Assembly (NCBI GenBank): GCA_023053685.1
Contig: JALIGW010000010.1
Span: 13,251,919-13,315,918 of the forward strand
Direction of reading: 5' to 3'
Length of the DNA stretch: 64,000 nucleotides
From: Diadophis punctatus similis
Taxonomy: Eukaryota > Chordata > Lepidosauria > Squamata > Dipsadidae
The position numbers were made by a program, and so were the translations under genes. The notes beneath the pieces are model-generated. The model made no database searches, was not told where the DNA came from, and saw only the letters and a list, made by a program, of their open reading frames with translations. This document shows, piece by piece, positions 53,674 through 63,849 of the stretch (positions are counted from its first letter, which is position 1; each line of letters begins with the position of its first letter).

Positions 53674-54657
53674 CCGTATTTTTCGGAGTATAAGACGCAC
53701 CGAAGTATAAGACGCACCTTAGTTTTGGGGGAGGAAAACAAGGAAAAAAGGCCTCTGCCTCCAAGCAATTTGCCAAACAGCAAACAGCACAGATGATATA
53801 CACTGTTTGCTGTGTATTTCTGTGCATGTGTGCTTGACCCATAGAAATAGCAAAGAATTGGAAAATGTACATTATGCCAGAAAGTTTTCTTAAATGTAGT
53901 CACACTAACTGCTCCCAATTATTTAAATAGATCTACTCCAAGGTAATTAAACTCTAATACTAAACAGGACACTGTTACATTTCAGACTATACTTGTACAG
54001 AGCTGTTAAAATTAATTAAAATTTCTGGAAGTATACATTATTCTCTATTATTTAAAGAAGATACAATAGCATTGGGCCTCTTCAGAGCAAGCATTTATTT
54101 TAAAAAGCTTCTTTATTTTGTTAAGTTGTCTAGATTTATAGGGATCTCCAACCTTGGCAACTTTAAGACTTGTGGACTTCAACTCCCAGAATTCCACAGC
54201 CAGCAAAGCTAACAAAGCTGGCTGTGGAATTCTGGGAGTTGAAGTCCACAAGTCTTAAAATTGCCCCTGGCTCTAGAACAATAATAAAGCAGTCTTTAAA
54301 AAATAAGTCTAATAATTTGAACATTCTACAGACATTTATAGTTATTCACTTACCCCCTTCCATCCAGTTCAGCAAAAAATAAAAATATGTGTGTCTCTCC
54401 CAGCTATTTGCCTCTTTGCAGTTTCACTTTCATTTTCCCACGTGGCAGATCAGCCAGTAGATCGGGAAGTGCTAGTGACTTGCTTGGCTTTACAGGCTCT
54501 TTTCTCTTTGCTGCAAACAGGTAAATTGCTGGAAGACAGAGTCCAAAGGGTGGGGGTGGCTGGGTGGGTGGGGCTGCATTCGGTGTATAAGACACACCCA
54601 AGTTTTCACCCTCTTTTTGGGAGTAAAAAGGTGCGTCTTATACTCCGAAAAATACGG
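53674..54657. mobile_element. TA-flanked TIR element, GTATTTTTCGG family, 984 bp (right of an inverted pair)
   Basis: This is the same family and structure as 52513-53509 but in opposite orientation, so the two can pair over almost 1 kb. The right flank is TA (54658-54659). The left flank is GA, and comparison with CR1 shows the target was a TA-containing site, so one flank has mutated. The duplicated GGTGCGTCTTATACT module is at its left end. Confidence 0.87.
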
Positions 54658-54659
54658 TA

Positions 54660-55028
54660 AGTATACTATGTCCACAGCATTTCGCTGCTCTAGTAATTTA
54701 GTCACTATATGAAAGAATGAAATAAAATTGATTTGGCATAACAAACCTGTGCTGACTTCTAGTTGTTACTTTACTCATTTCTAGATGTTGGCAGATCTGT
54801 TTTTTGATTATCTTTTTCAGTATCTTCCCGGGTATTGATGTTTAGGCTGATTGGTCTGTAGTTTCCTGGGTCTCTTTTTTCCCCTCCTTTTTTGAAGATG
54901 GGAACCACATCAGCTCTTTTCCAGTCCTCTGGTAGTCCCCTGGTGCTTCAAGATTTTTGAAAGATATGCTACAGTGGTTCTAAGATGACATCTGCCAACT
55001 TTTTTAGAACTTTGGGATGTAATCCAGG
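54660..55028 (-). mobile_element. CR1 LINE (piece 4 of the split minus-strand copy)
   Basis: The minus strand encodes CR1 RT upstream of the previous piece, including the EQRNAVDIVYL block and the segment before it. It stops at 55028 (AATCCAGG), where the gypsy LTR begins. CR1 resumes at about 61185 (CAGGTCCCGGTG). Confidence 0.85.
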
Positions 55029-55395
55029 TGTCAAGGTTCCAAATTGTAGTCGAGCAGAAATCAGAGTCCAAGGCAAAGAGTTCACCAAAGTTCCATTTTA
55101 ATGCAGACACCATGTTGGCAACGCATGGGGAAACCCAAATCTAACTTTTCTCCCAAGTTCCCACTCGATAGGAAGTGGGCACTCCTTTCCCCCCCACCCC
55201 CAACTGGGTCACTTTACTCACTAATCTTCTGCCAGCGTGGCAACATCTCCTCCCAGCTTCTTGCAGGTGTTGGACAAAGGATGACCTTGGAGAAGTAAAC
55301 AAGAATGTGATATCTCTAACTTCTCACCCTCACTGTATTCCCCCTCCACACTCCATAGTCTTCTATGTAGAACGGTGACAAACAATGCTTTCTCA
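55029..55395 (-). repeat. 3' LTR of the gypsy element
   Basis: On the minus strand it reads TGAGAAAGCATTGTTTGTC to GGAACCTTGACA. It is preceded on that strand by a purine-rich tract (GAGGAGAGGCAGCC). Confidence 0.88.
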
Positions 55396-55477
55396 GGCTG
55401 CCTCTCCTCACGCAAAAAGCATTTCCTACCAATACACAAAAGAGAGAGTGAGAGTACAAGGGATTAAGTTAATGATC

Positions 55478-55894
55478 TTAACCACCCGTCCCTCCCCCAG
55501 GGGGCTCCTTTGGCTTATCTGGGTATTTGTTATGGAAATCCTTAATTAACCTGTCTGCCTTTACTTTCCAACTATTGATCCATGTTGATTCAGCCAACGA
55601 AAACCCTTTCCAATGAATAAGGTACTGAAGGTGGCCCCTAAATAGCCTGGAATCTAGGATCTTTTTCACTTCATAATGTCTTTCCCCTTGTATTACTATT
55701 GGAGGTGGTGGAGGAAGGGCTGGTGGCCTAATGTTGGATTGTCTCATTGGCCTAAGCAAGTTACTATGAAATACTGGGTGTATCTTCCCCAATATTCTTG
55801 GCAGCGTCAACTGTACTGTGACAGCATTAATTATCTTTACTATTGGGAAAGGTCCTAAGAATTTCGGACCCAGCTTTTTACTGGTTATTCTCAA
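55478..55894 (-). pseudogene. Gypsy integrase C-terminus with chromodomain
   Basis: In the 138-codon frame, residues about 1-50 carry the GPY/F-like end of the integrase (KLGPKFLGPFPIVKII, HPVFHSNLLRP). Residues about 75-130 are a chromodomain (YEVKKILDSRLFRG, LQYLIHWKGFSLAESTW). Chromodomains in Ty3/gypsy integrases steer insertion to chromatin marks. The sequence is separated from the integrase core by a stop near 55900, so the gene is broken here. Confidence 0.87.
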
Positions 55895-55909
55895 GTGGAT
55901 ATATTTTGT

Positions 55910-56728
55910 TCATAAGTAGACCTTATCTCCCACTTTGAAAGGGGGCTGACTGGCTCTATGCTTGTCCGCTTGCTTTTTATATGTTTCTGCAGTTTCAATC
56001 AACGCCTTTTTAGTATTTTCCCATCCTTTCTTTAGTTCTTCCATCCATTCCGTTAGGGACATAGATGTGGGTGCTTCTGTGGGCAGTTCTGGCATTGGGA
56101 CGAATTCTTGTCCACTGGTAACCTGGAAAGGTGTCAATCCGGTACTGCTGTGTACTGCGTTGTTGTATGCTACTTCTGCAAATGGCAGTAGCTCCGCCCA
56201 GTCGGCTTGTTGGTAGTTCACATAACAGCGAAGATACTGTTCTACCATGGAGTTAGCTTTTTCGGATGCGCCGTTAGTCTGGGGATGGAACCCTGAGCTA
56301 AGGCCTTGAGTGGATCCAATGGTGTGCAGGAATTCCCTCCAGAACTTAGCGGTGAATTGCACGACTCTGTCGGAGATGATCCTCTTTGGCACTCCGTGCA
56401 AGCGGTAGATGTGTTTGAGAAAGAGTTTTGCTAAGTGTCTGGCTGTCGGTAACCCAGAGCTGGCAACGAAGTGGGCTTGTTTGGAGAATAAGTCGATGAC
56501 TGTCCAGATCACTGTATTTCCCTTGCTCTCTGGGAGTTCTACGATGAAATCCATCCCTATTTCTTCCCAGGGCTTACTGGGGTTGGCCACCTGCTGCAGA
56601 AGTCCAGGTTGTTTTCCTGGTCGGTGCTTTCTTGTGGCGTAGGTGGCAAAGCTCTTTACATAATCCTCCACCTCAGATTTCATCTTTGGTGACCAAAACT
56701 GCCGTCTCGTAAGGTGGAGGGTCTTCAA
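55910..56728 (-). pseudogene. Gypsy integrase core
   Basis: The frame shows the integrase catalytic domain: the first Asp in MDFIVELP, the second in IISDRVVQFTAKFW (the usual Gly after SDR is Val), and Glu in NGASEKANSMVEQYLR. HRPGKQPGLLQ precedes the core. The D-D-E residues remain. Frames on both sides are broken. Confidence 0.88.
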
Positions 56729-57055
56729 GAATCCGAAGTGTCCTCCCAGCTTAGAATCGTGGCTTCATTGGAGCACTTGCAGCCTGAGGTCAGCAGGCAC
56801 GTACAGTTTGGATCCCTTCCAAGACAGTTCATCCATCATGGTCAATATTTCCTTGTTATCATTTAGCCGGGAGTCATTGGGCAAGGCTGCTTTAAATTTG
56901 TCTGTCCACTCCTCATGGCTCCGGGCGCTCGGTCATCTGGATTGGCCTCTGCTGAGGACCGGAGCTGCGAGTTCCCCCTCTGCGGTGGAAGGGTCTTCTG
57001 TTCCCATAAGCAATGAGGGGATGACCGAGTGGAATTCTTCCTCTCTCTGGCTGTT

Positions 57056-58088
57056 TTATTGCGGCTTCCTGCACAAGGCATCCGCCAGCAAGTTCTTCCC
57101 CCCTGGGATGTGCTTTAGTTCAAATTTGAATTGTCTAAAGTATTGTGCCCACCACACTTGTTTGGGTGACAGTTTCCTGGGGTTTTTTAGCGCCTCAAGA
57201 TTCTTGTGATCAGTCCATACCTCGAAATATATTTTTCCTCCTTCGAGGAATTGCCTCCAAGTCAGCAGCGCCCAACGAACTGCATAGGCTTCTTTTTCCC
57301 AGATGGCCCATCTTCTCTCTGTAGCGGTGAGTTTTTTCGAAACATAAGTGCACGGCAGGAGCTGGCCTTTCATCTTTTTGTAGCAACACCGCCGCCACAG
57401 CCACATCACTCGTATCAACCTGAATGATGAATTGTCATTCTGGATTGGGATGCTGGAGGATCGGCTCCTGGGCGAACATTCGCTTTAATTTCTTGAAGGC
57501 TTTTTGGCAGGCTATCGTCCAATTTAGCGGCTGACTAGGCTTTGGCTTGGTAGGCGTCAGCCCCGTCTTGAGCAGTTCTGTTAGCGGTAAGGCTACTTCT
57601 GCAAAGGCCGGGATGAATTGCCTATAGAAGTTCGTGAAGACCAGGAAACTCTGCAGCTGTTTGCGGGTGCGTGGGGCCTGCCAATCAAGCACTGCTTTCA
57701 CCTTCCCCGGATCCATCTCGATTCCATCTTTGGAGATCCGGTACCCCAAATAGTCTAGCGAAGTCTTGTGGAACTCGCATTTGGAGAGTTTGGCATATAG
57801 TTTGACTAGAAGTTTTCTTGCCTCACCAATTTCACGTGTTCCTCCATTGTCTCACTGAAGATGAGGATGTCATCTAAATAAATGAGCACCTCCTTGTACA
57901 GATGGGGGTGGAGCACCTCATTAATGTACTGCATGAAGACCGCTGGGGCCCCTTGCAGTCCAAAAGGCATCACTTTGAATTGGAAACTTCCCAGGGGGCA
58001 GTTGAAGGCGGTTTTCCATTCATCCCCCTCTCAGATCCGGATGCGATAGTACGCTTCTCTTAAATCTAACAGTGAATATCTTGCCTTT
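57056..58088 (-). pseudogene. Gypsy RT core, connection and RNase H, frameshifted
   Basis: The RT catalytic box reads Tyr-Leu-Asp-Asp at 57869-57880 (TAT TTA GAT GAC on the minus strand). The following frame (57435-57749) has LGYRISKDGI-type residues and FTNFYRQFIPAFAEVALPL. RNase H (57056-57418) has the KKLTATERRWAIWEKEAYAV block, with Glu, and WTDHKNLEAL, with Asp. Stops and frameshifts occur around 57420, 57750 and 58090. Confidence 0.82.
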
Positions 58089-59195
58089 TCATAAGTGGTT
58101 CAGTAAGTCTTTCATGAGGGGGAGGGGGTAGGTGTTCTGCACACACACCCCGTTGATCCCCCGGAAGTCCACGCATAATCTGACCCCCCCATCTTTCTTC
58201 TCTTTGAACAGTACGGGCGTGGCCACTCTTGACTTCGCTGGCTGGATGAACCCCCTCTCCAAGTTGGAGTTGATGTATCTTCTCAACTCTCCCAATTCCT
58301 TGGGGGACATTGAGTACATCTTTGGTTTTGGGAGCGTAGCACCTGGCTCGAACTCCATCGCGCAGTCTGTGGGTTGGTGAGGGGGGAGCTTGTTGCATTC
58401 TTCCTCACTAAACACCCTCTCTAGGTCGAGGTACTCTCTCGGCACTCTTTGGGCTCCTGGGGGGTTGATCTCCCTCGCCGGTGCGGCCAGTTGCGGTTCT
58501 GGTCCCCCCTGCATGAATTTCTCCCTCTGCTGTTGGCTTTCTAAAGGAGGAGTCGGACTGATCTGTATATTGAGCTTCCGATATCTATCCTCCCATCGGA
58601 TGGTAGGGGTCCACTTATCTAACCATGCCAGACCCAGGATAATTACTTCAGACATCTTGGGGGCTACTATGAATCGAATTCGTTTGTGGTGCCGCCCAAA
58701 CTGCAACTTTACTGATTGAGTTAGGAGGGTGGCAGGAGCCCCACCCACTAATGACCCGTCCAGTTGTTGGAAGCGAATGGGGCTGGCTAAGGGCCTAGTG
58801 TGGATCCCCAGCTTATCTACCACTATCTTGCTGATTAGACACCTCGAACACCCAGTGTCGATTATGGCATCTACTTCCCCTTCCTTTCCCGTTTCGAGCA
58901 CCAGGATTTTGGCTTTTATGAGAAAGGGCTGAATGGCTGAACTCACCATCGGATCGTCTTCCTCGTCGACCCCCTCTTCCCATGGAGGACTCGATTCCCC
59001 CATTGATGGCGGTTCATCGTCTTCAGGAGGGGGAGGGGACCCCTCCGGCTGCAGGGCCAACCGTCTTGGTTCGCGTGGCTTGCTCGGCTTTCTTCTGGAG
59101 GCCGGTGTTGACCTGGCCCTCGGGAGAGGAAGGGGAGCTGGTGCTAGGCACTCGGTCATGCGATGGCCCGCTTGGCCGCATCTATAACACTTCAC
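58089..59195 (-). pseudogene. Gypsy zinc knuckle, protease and RT N-terminus
   Basis: A 368-codon open frame begins with a CX2CX4HX4C zinc knuckle (CYRCGQAGHRMTEC), then a Pro/Arg-rich linker and an acidic patch. The aspartic protease follows (DAIIDTGCSRCLIS, ILGLAWLDKWTP). RT begins with REYLDLERVFSE, LPPHQPTDCAMEF and KKDGGVRLCVDFRGING. It is cut by a frameshift at about 58090 before the YLDD box. Confidence 0.87.
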
Positions 59196-59261
59196 TCCCC
59201 TTATTGGCTCAACCTGGGGGTCGGTGCTGGTCTAGGGGGGATCCTGCAGGCCGGTAGCCTC

Positions 59262-60728
59262 CTAGGGGGGCGGTCCGACAGGGTCTCCTTTTTGACTCTG
59301 ACCACATGGTCCAGAGCAATGGCGGTGGAGTACCATTGTTGGATCCGGAATGGGAGCCCCCCCCCGTATTTCACATGCTTTCTTCAGCTCTGGGTCTAGC
59401 GCATCTCGGAACGTGTGTACTAAGAGCCACTCAGGCCAATCTCGCACTTTTCCTGCCGCTCTCCTAAACTCCCACACCAGTTCCTTCACTGGGCGTCCCG
59501 CTTGCTTCAACGCTTTGATCTGGGCCTCGGCATCTGCCTGTTGGGCCTCATCGCGGAACCTGATTCTGATCAGCCAGACAAAGTTGTCCAGGTCATCTAA
59601 CTCAGGTGCCGCTTCATCGTGGAGCTCGGCCACCCACTTGGATGCTTCCCCATCATTCATCCCCTCGGTGATCTGATCGATCAGCTGTCTATCTGTCTGG
59701 AACAGTGCTCGATTTTCATCGATGTATACTAACACCCGGTGGAGGAAGTAGGCCAGCTTTGTCGGGTGCCCATCAAACGTGGCTCGAAATCGGGGGGTGG
59801 CCTCCTGGAGCCGAGGGGGGCGGCTAGCCCAGCAATGGCCGGCGGAGCAGTGGCTTGCTGCAGGGGTCCTCCCATCTGGATCCCTCCGTATTGCATCTGT
59901 TGGCCCAACCCCCCCTTGGGGAGGGGCTGGTGCGGCCGCTGCTGGCATTGTAGCTGGCATCGGTTGGGGGGGTACCCCGGGGTCCACTGGCATTGCACCC
60001 ACCCCACTCCAGGGAAGAACCCCCATCCCGGAGGAGCCTGCCACGGTGGCATGGCTCCGACGGTTGGCGGGGGGGTTGGCACTGGTGCCCTTTCTCCCCC
60101 CGTTTGCCACCACTGGGGCCTTACACCCTCGGGTTGGTGGGTCGGCCTCAGAGAAGGGTAGCGCGACTCCCACATGGGAGGTGGCCTGGCGGGAAGGCTT
60201 CCCAGACTCCCCTCCGCAGCAGTGTGGAAAGAGGCTGTAACCCCACTTTGATGGGAGGCTCGAGGTCCCTCCGGGAAAGAAAACACGGGCTGGGCCAGGT
60301 TCCATTTTGGAGCTTCCATTCCCGAGGAGGGGTTTGTCCAACTCACGCTGAGCCCTCCAAACCGATCGTGAAGGTCCGTCAGCAAGTGCGCGTGTGAGCC
60401 CGGCTGGGATCCCTTGTCTTCGGAGCGCCCTGCAAGCGTGCTTCTCTGTTGCCCCCATTCGGGACCAAGGGCCACCCCGGTATACAAGGGCTGCTCCTGC
60501 CTCAAGCCCCCCATGGCTCCCAGTGGGGTCCACTCCGGCTGAGAGAGAGGCTGAGGGTCTGGTTGCTTGCTCCACTCCCCATCTCATGCTCTCTCTCTGC
60601 GGCCTCCCTGGCCTCCACAAATGCCGGGGTGGGAGAGTTGAGGCTTCTAATGTATTCCTCTGTCTCGGCCCTTGCAGGATCCCCGGCTGGTTTCTCCTCC
60701 TTCTCCATCTTCCCTGAGTCTTTTGCAC
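59262..60728 (-). pseudogene. Gypsy Gag-like protein
   Basis: The frame is open for 488 codons, but its N-terminal part (about 1-280) is low-complexity Pro/Gly/Arg and may include a shifted frame. The C-terminal part is a retrotransposon gag domain (TFDGHPTKLAYFLHRVLVYI, ASKWVAELHDEA, FRDEAQQADAEAQIKALKQ, LVHTFRDALDPEL). The zinc knuckle is in the next frame, so Gag and the knuckle are separated by a stop near 59262. Confidence 0.75.
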
Positions 60729-60823
60729 CGCCTGGCTTCAGGTCAGAACTGGGGCTCAGGACCCCACCCAGTGCCCCAAAGAAAAGGGGTAGCTGGGCAA
60801 AGCTTAAAAGAGATTTGAGTTAG

Positions 60824-61189
60824 TGTCAAGGTTCCAAATAGTAGTCGAGCAGAAATCAGAGTCCAGGGCAAAGAGTTCACCAAAGTTCCATTTTAATGCA
60901 GACACCATGTTGGCAACGCATGGGGAAACCCAAATCTAACTTTTCTCCCAAGTTCCCACTCGATAGGAAGTGGGCACTCCTTTTTCCCCCACCCCAACTG
61001 GGTCACGTTGCCCACTAATCTTCGGCTAGCGTGGCAACGTCTCCTCCCAGCTTCTTGCAGGTGTTGGACAAAGGATGACCTTGGAGAAGTAACGAAGAAT
61101 GTGATATCTCTAACTTCTCACCCTCACTGTATTCACACTCCACACTCCACAGTCTTCTATGTAGAACGGTGACAAACAATGCTTTGTCA
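60824..61189 (-). repeat. 5' LTR of the gypsy element
   Basis: This second LTR copy has the same ends as 55029-55395 and several substitutions and short indels. The internal sequence next to it on the minus strand (CTAACTCAAATCTC) does not give a primer-binding site that I recognise. Confidence 0.88.
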
Positions 61190-61796
61190 GCAGGTCCCGG
61201 TGATTTATTTTCATCAAGATCAGACAGGTGTTCTCTTACCTTTTTTGGGGCTTATTTTAACTTTTATTTCTAGTCTGTCTTTTACAGTTATGTTTTTGGT
61301 AGGTTGAGCTATAGTTTCTTTTTGCGTGAAGACAGATGCAAATAATGAGTTAAGCAGCTCTTCTTTCTCTCTGCTGCCTGTTACTTATTTGCCATCTTCT
61401 CTCTTTAGTGGACTGACTGTTTCCTTGATTTTTTTTCTTGTTATTTATGTGTTGAAAGAAACTTTTTAAAAATTATCTTTGTCTTTTGTTACAAGTCTTT
61501 GTTCATTCTGAGCCTTTGCTTTCCTGACTTCGTTTTTGTAGATTCTGGCTATCTGCTGATATTCTGCCTTAATTATGTGTCCCTCTTTCTATTTTTTTAC
61601 TTGTCCTTTTTGTCTTTCAGTTTATCAGAGAGATCTTTGTGCAGCCGTGCTGGTTTCTTCTTGGATTTCTTGTTTTTCTTTCTCAGCGGTATTGTGCTGG
61701 TCTGGGCTTTTATAATCATATTTTTCAGAGTTTCCCAAGATTCTTGAGTTGTTTTCCCCTTTAGGATTTTCATCCAAGAATCTTTCCCAAGTGCGT
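61190..61796 (-). mobile_element. CR1 LINE (piece 5 of the split minus-strand copy)
   Basis: The minus strand carries the CR1 linker before the RT. Blocks equivalent to 11885-12145 are clear (WMKILKGKTTQESWETLK, KKKPARLHKDLSDKLKD). It breaks at about 61796 at a hAT remnant. Confidence 0.83.
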
Positions 61797-61898
61797 TTTT
61801 CTGAACTTCCGGTTTGCCCGTGGAGCTGACATAGGGCAACGCCTCATGTGCCCTCTGATATGGCAAGTGGCACGCGTGCCATAGGTTCGCCATCACTG
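61797..61898. repeat. Short hAT remnant related to 25797-27380
   Basis: AAGTGGCACGCGTGCCATAG and GTTCGCCATCACTG match the terminal block of the GC-rich hAT element in inverse orientation. It is about 100 bp long and splits the CR1 sequence. Confidence 0.75.
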
Positions 61899-62158
61899 TT
61901 ATATTATATTGCTTGTGTTTGAATTATGTTGTATTGCAGTATGACATGGTCACTCTCACCCAAGGTTCCTGTACTTTCAATTCCCTCTATCACTTCTTAT
62001 CTGTTCGAGAGAATTAAGTCCAGTATGGTTGTCCCTCTAGTTCCCTCCTCCACATTTTGGACAACAAAGTTGTCACCTTGGTTGGTCAGGAACCTATTCG
62101 ATTTCTCACTTGGTGCAGAATTAGTCTTCCAGTTAATGTCAGGGTAATTGAAGTCCCC
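61899..62158 (-). mobile_element. CR1 LINE, endonuclease part (piece 6 of the split minus-strand copy)
   Basis: The minus strand shows the endonuclease end (LGESDHVILQYN, with catalytic Asp-His) and the NRFLTNQGDNFV and GDFNYPDIN regions. It ends at the TATTACTATT duplication. Confidence 0.83.
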
Positions 62159-62192
62159 TATTACTATTACCCCTATTACTATAACACTATTC

Positions 62193-62666
62193 CATAGGTC
62201 CTCAAACTATGGCCCGCAGGCCACATGCAGCCCGCCGAAGCCATTAATCCAGCCCGTGCAGGACCACGAGGCTGCCCCGCCCACCCTTTGGCAGAGCGTA
62301 GTATTTACCCGCAGGCTGGTACTGAAAGGTAAGGCCAACAATTTTGGCCTGCAGAGACGTTCTGGCAGCGAGGGAGGTGAAAAACGGGCAAAAATGGCCC
62401 GTTTTTGGCCAAAAAATGGGCCATTATCACCTGGTTTTGGCAAGTAGAATGCTTCTGGAGGCGGGGGAGGTGAAAAACGGGATGCATAGACCCCCCCAGG
62501 AGGCCAAAAAACAGGTGAAAATGGCCTGTGTTTGGCCAAAAGAGGGTTATTTCACCTTTTTTGGCCAGCAGAATGCTTTGGGAGGCGGGGGGAGGTGAAA
62601 AATGGGACGCACAGGTGCCGCAGGAGGCCAAAAAACAGGCAAAAACAGCCCATTTTTCACTCCTCG

Positions 62667-62743
<77 letters not shown>

Positions 62744-63092
62744 CTCATCTCCTTGGGACTGAGAAGAATTGCTGCAAAATTGAGTTTCCTGAAGTGGACC
62801 ACTAGACTCCTAAATAACTGAAAAAAATATCTAGTAAAAAGAAAAGTCAACCAAAAGAGCAACAAGCAAACAAAAGCAAATAAAACACCCCCAGGAGCAA
62901 AACAAATTAAAGTTTAATTTGTATGCATTGTTTAATGGACTGTTAAATTGGCCACACCCACCTAGTCACATGACCTAGCCATGCCTGCCCAGTCACATGA
63001 CCACCTAGCCATGCCCACCCAGCCGGTCGGGATCCCCAACAGTCTGAGGGACTGTGAATTGGCCCTCTGTTTTAAAAGTTTGAGGACCCCTG
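62193..63092. mobile_element. hAT-type non-autonomous element with internal (GA)n
   Basis: CATAGGTCCTCAAACTATGG on the left and AAGTTTGAGGACCCCTG on the right are hAT termini of the CAGGGGTCCTCAAACT class. The interior has three tandem, diverged copies of a block with GGAGGTGAAAAACGGG and GGCCAAAAAACAGG, and a GA run at 62671-62740. No transposase is present. The exact 8-bp duplication could not be fixed. Confidence 0.75.
62671..62740. repeat. (GA)n microsatellite
   Basis: About 35 GA units inside the hAT element. Confidence 0.93.
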
Positions 63093-63283
63093 CTATATAC
63101 TATTATCCTCCAAGGAAAGATTGAAGGCAAACGAGGTCCAGGCAGAAGAACATCATGGCTTCAAAATCTAAGGGACTGGTTCGGACAAAACTCAACAGCA
63201 CTTTTTTGTGCAGCTGTTGATAAAAATAGGATCGCCAACATGATCGCCAATGTCCGATGATGGATATGGCAGAAGAAGAAGAT
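63093..63283 (+). mobile_element. 5'-truncated RTE-like LINE fragment
   Basis: In frame, GKIEGKRGPGRRRTSWL, NLRDWFGQNS and ALFCAAVDKNRIANMIANVR resemble the C-terminal end of RTE-like or related LINE ORFs. It ends with GAAGAAGAAG before the target duplication. The family assignment is tentative. Confidence 0.45.
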
Positions 63284-63849
63284 TATTACTATTGTAGTGT
63301 GTTTCTTACATATATTTGTTAATTGGTTAGCAAAAAATATATCTATCTTTTCTGCTTGGTTGGGTGGCCTGTAGTACACACCTATGGCAATATCATTCAT
63401 TTTTTCTTTTTTATTGACCCATATGCATTCTAGGAGGTCTTCGTCTTTGGTTTCGTACATTTTGTAGCAAAAGACTGTAGCAGTCTTTTATATATAGTGT
63501 AATTCCACCTCCTCTTTTATGGGGTCTGGTTTTTTTTTAACAGTTGTATCCTTCTATTAGTATGTTCCAGTCATGGGTTTCATCCCACCAAGTTTCAATC
63601 ATATCTACCTTAATGTATTAATAATTCAAGTTCACCCTGTTTGTTCCCCAAACTTTGTGCATTTGTATATAGGCATTTGAGATGTTTATCTCTGACACTG
63701 GGTATGCTTTCTATGTCTCCTATTTGATGCTTGAGTTTGTCTTCCTTCCCATCCCTCCTTTGCCTCATTATTTGATTTGTTTTCTAGGAGTTTTTGCTTG
63801 GAATTAGGTCCTGGAGATCCTAAAGTTTGGCCACCTTCCCCCCTCAATT
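63284..63849 (-). mobile_element. CR1 LINE, endonuclease start and inter-ORF region (piece 7)
   Basis: The minus strand includes IGVYYRPPNQAEKIDIFF and upstream LYTNAQSLGNKQGELE-like residues, which are the endonuclease start. Between this and ORF1 is about 130 bp of spacer. Stops are present. Confidence 0.83.

Larger units (their letters stand above)
55029..61189 (-). mobile_element. Ty3/gypsy chromodomain element (chromovirus), LTR-bounded, inactivated
   Basis: Two LTRs of 367 and 366 bp (55029-55395 and 60824-61189) bound a minus-strand element with gag, protease, RT, RNase H, integrase and a C-terminal chromodomain. The flanks share CAGG next to both LTRs, probably a 4-5 bp duplication. 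The LTRs differ at roughly 15 positions, so it is older than copia 2. The pol reading frame is broken in several places. It lies inside the minus-strand CR1 copy. Confidence 0.9.
62169..63283. mobile_element. Composite insertion with 10-bp duplication TATTACTATT
   Basis: TATTACTATT is present at 62159-62168 and 63284-63293. Removing the interval rejoins CR1 in frame (TIVI to GDFNYPD). Inside lies a hAT element (62193-63092) within a non-LTR fragment. The fragment's 3' part (63093-63283) encodes GKRGPGRRRTSWLQNLRDWF and then CAAVDKNRIANMIAN, and ends in a GAA-rich run. Confidence 0.72.

Noticed and set aside
53264..53918. Matching proteins on opposite strands (MGQAHMHRNTQQ-type)
   Set aside because: They reflect the same non-coding TIR element inserted twice in opposite orientation.
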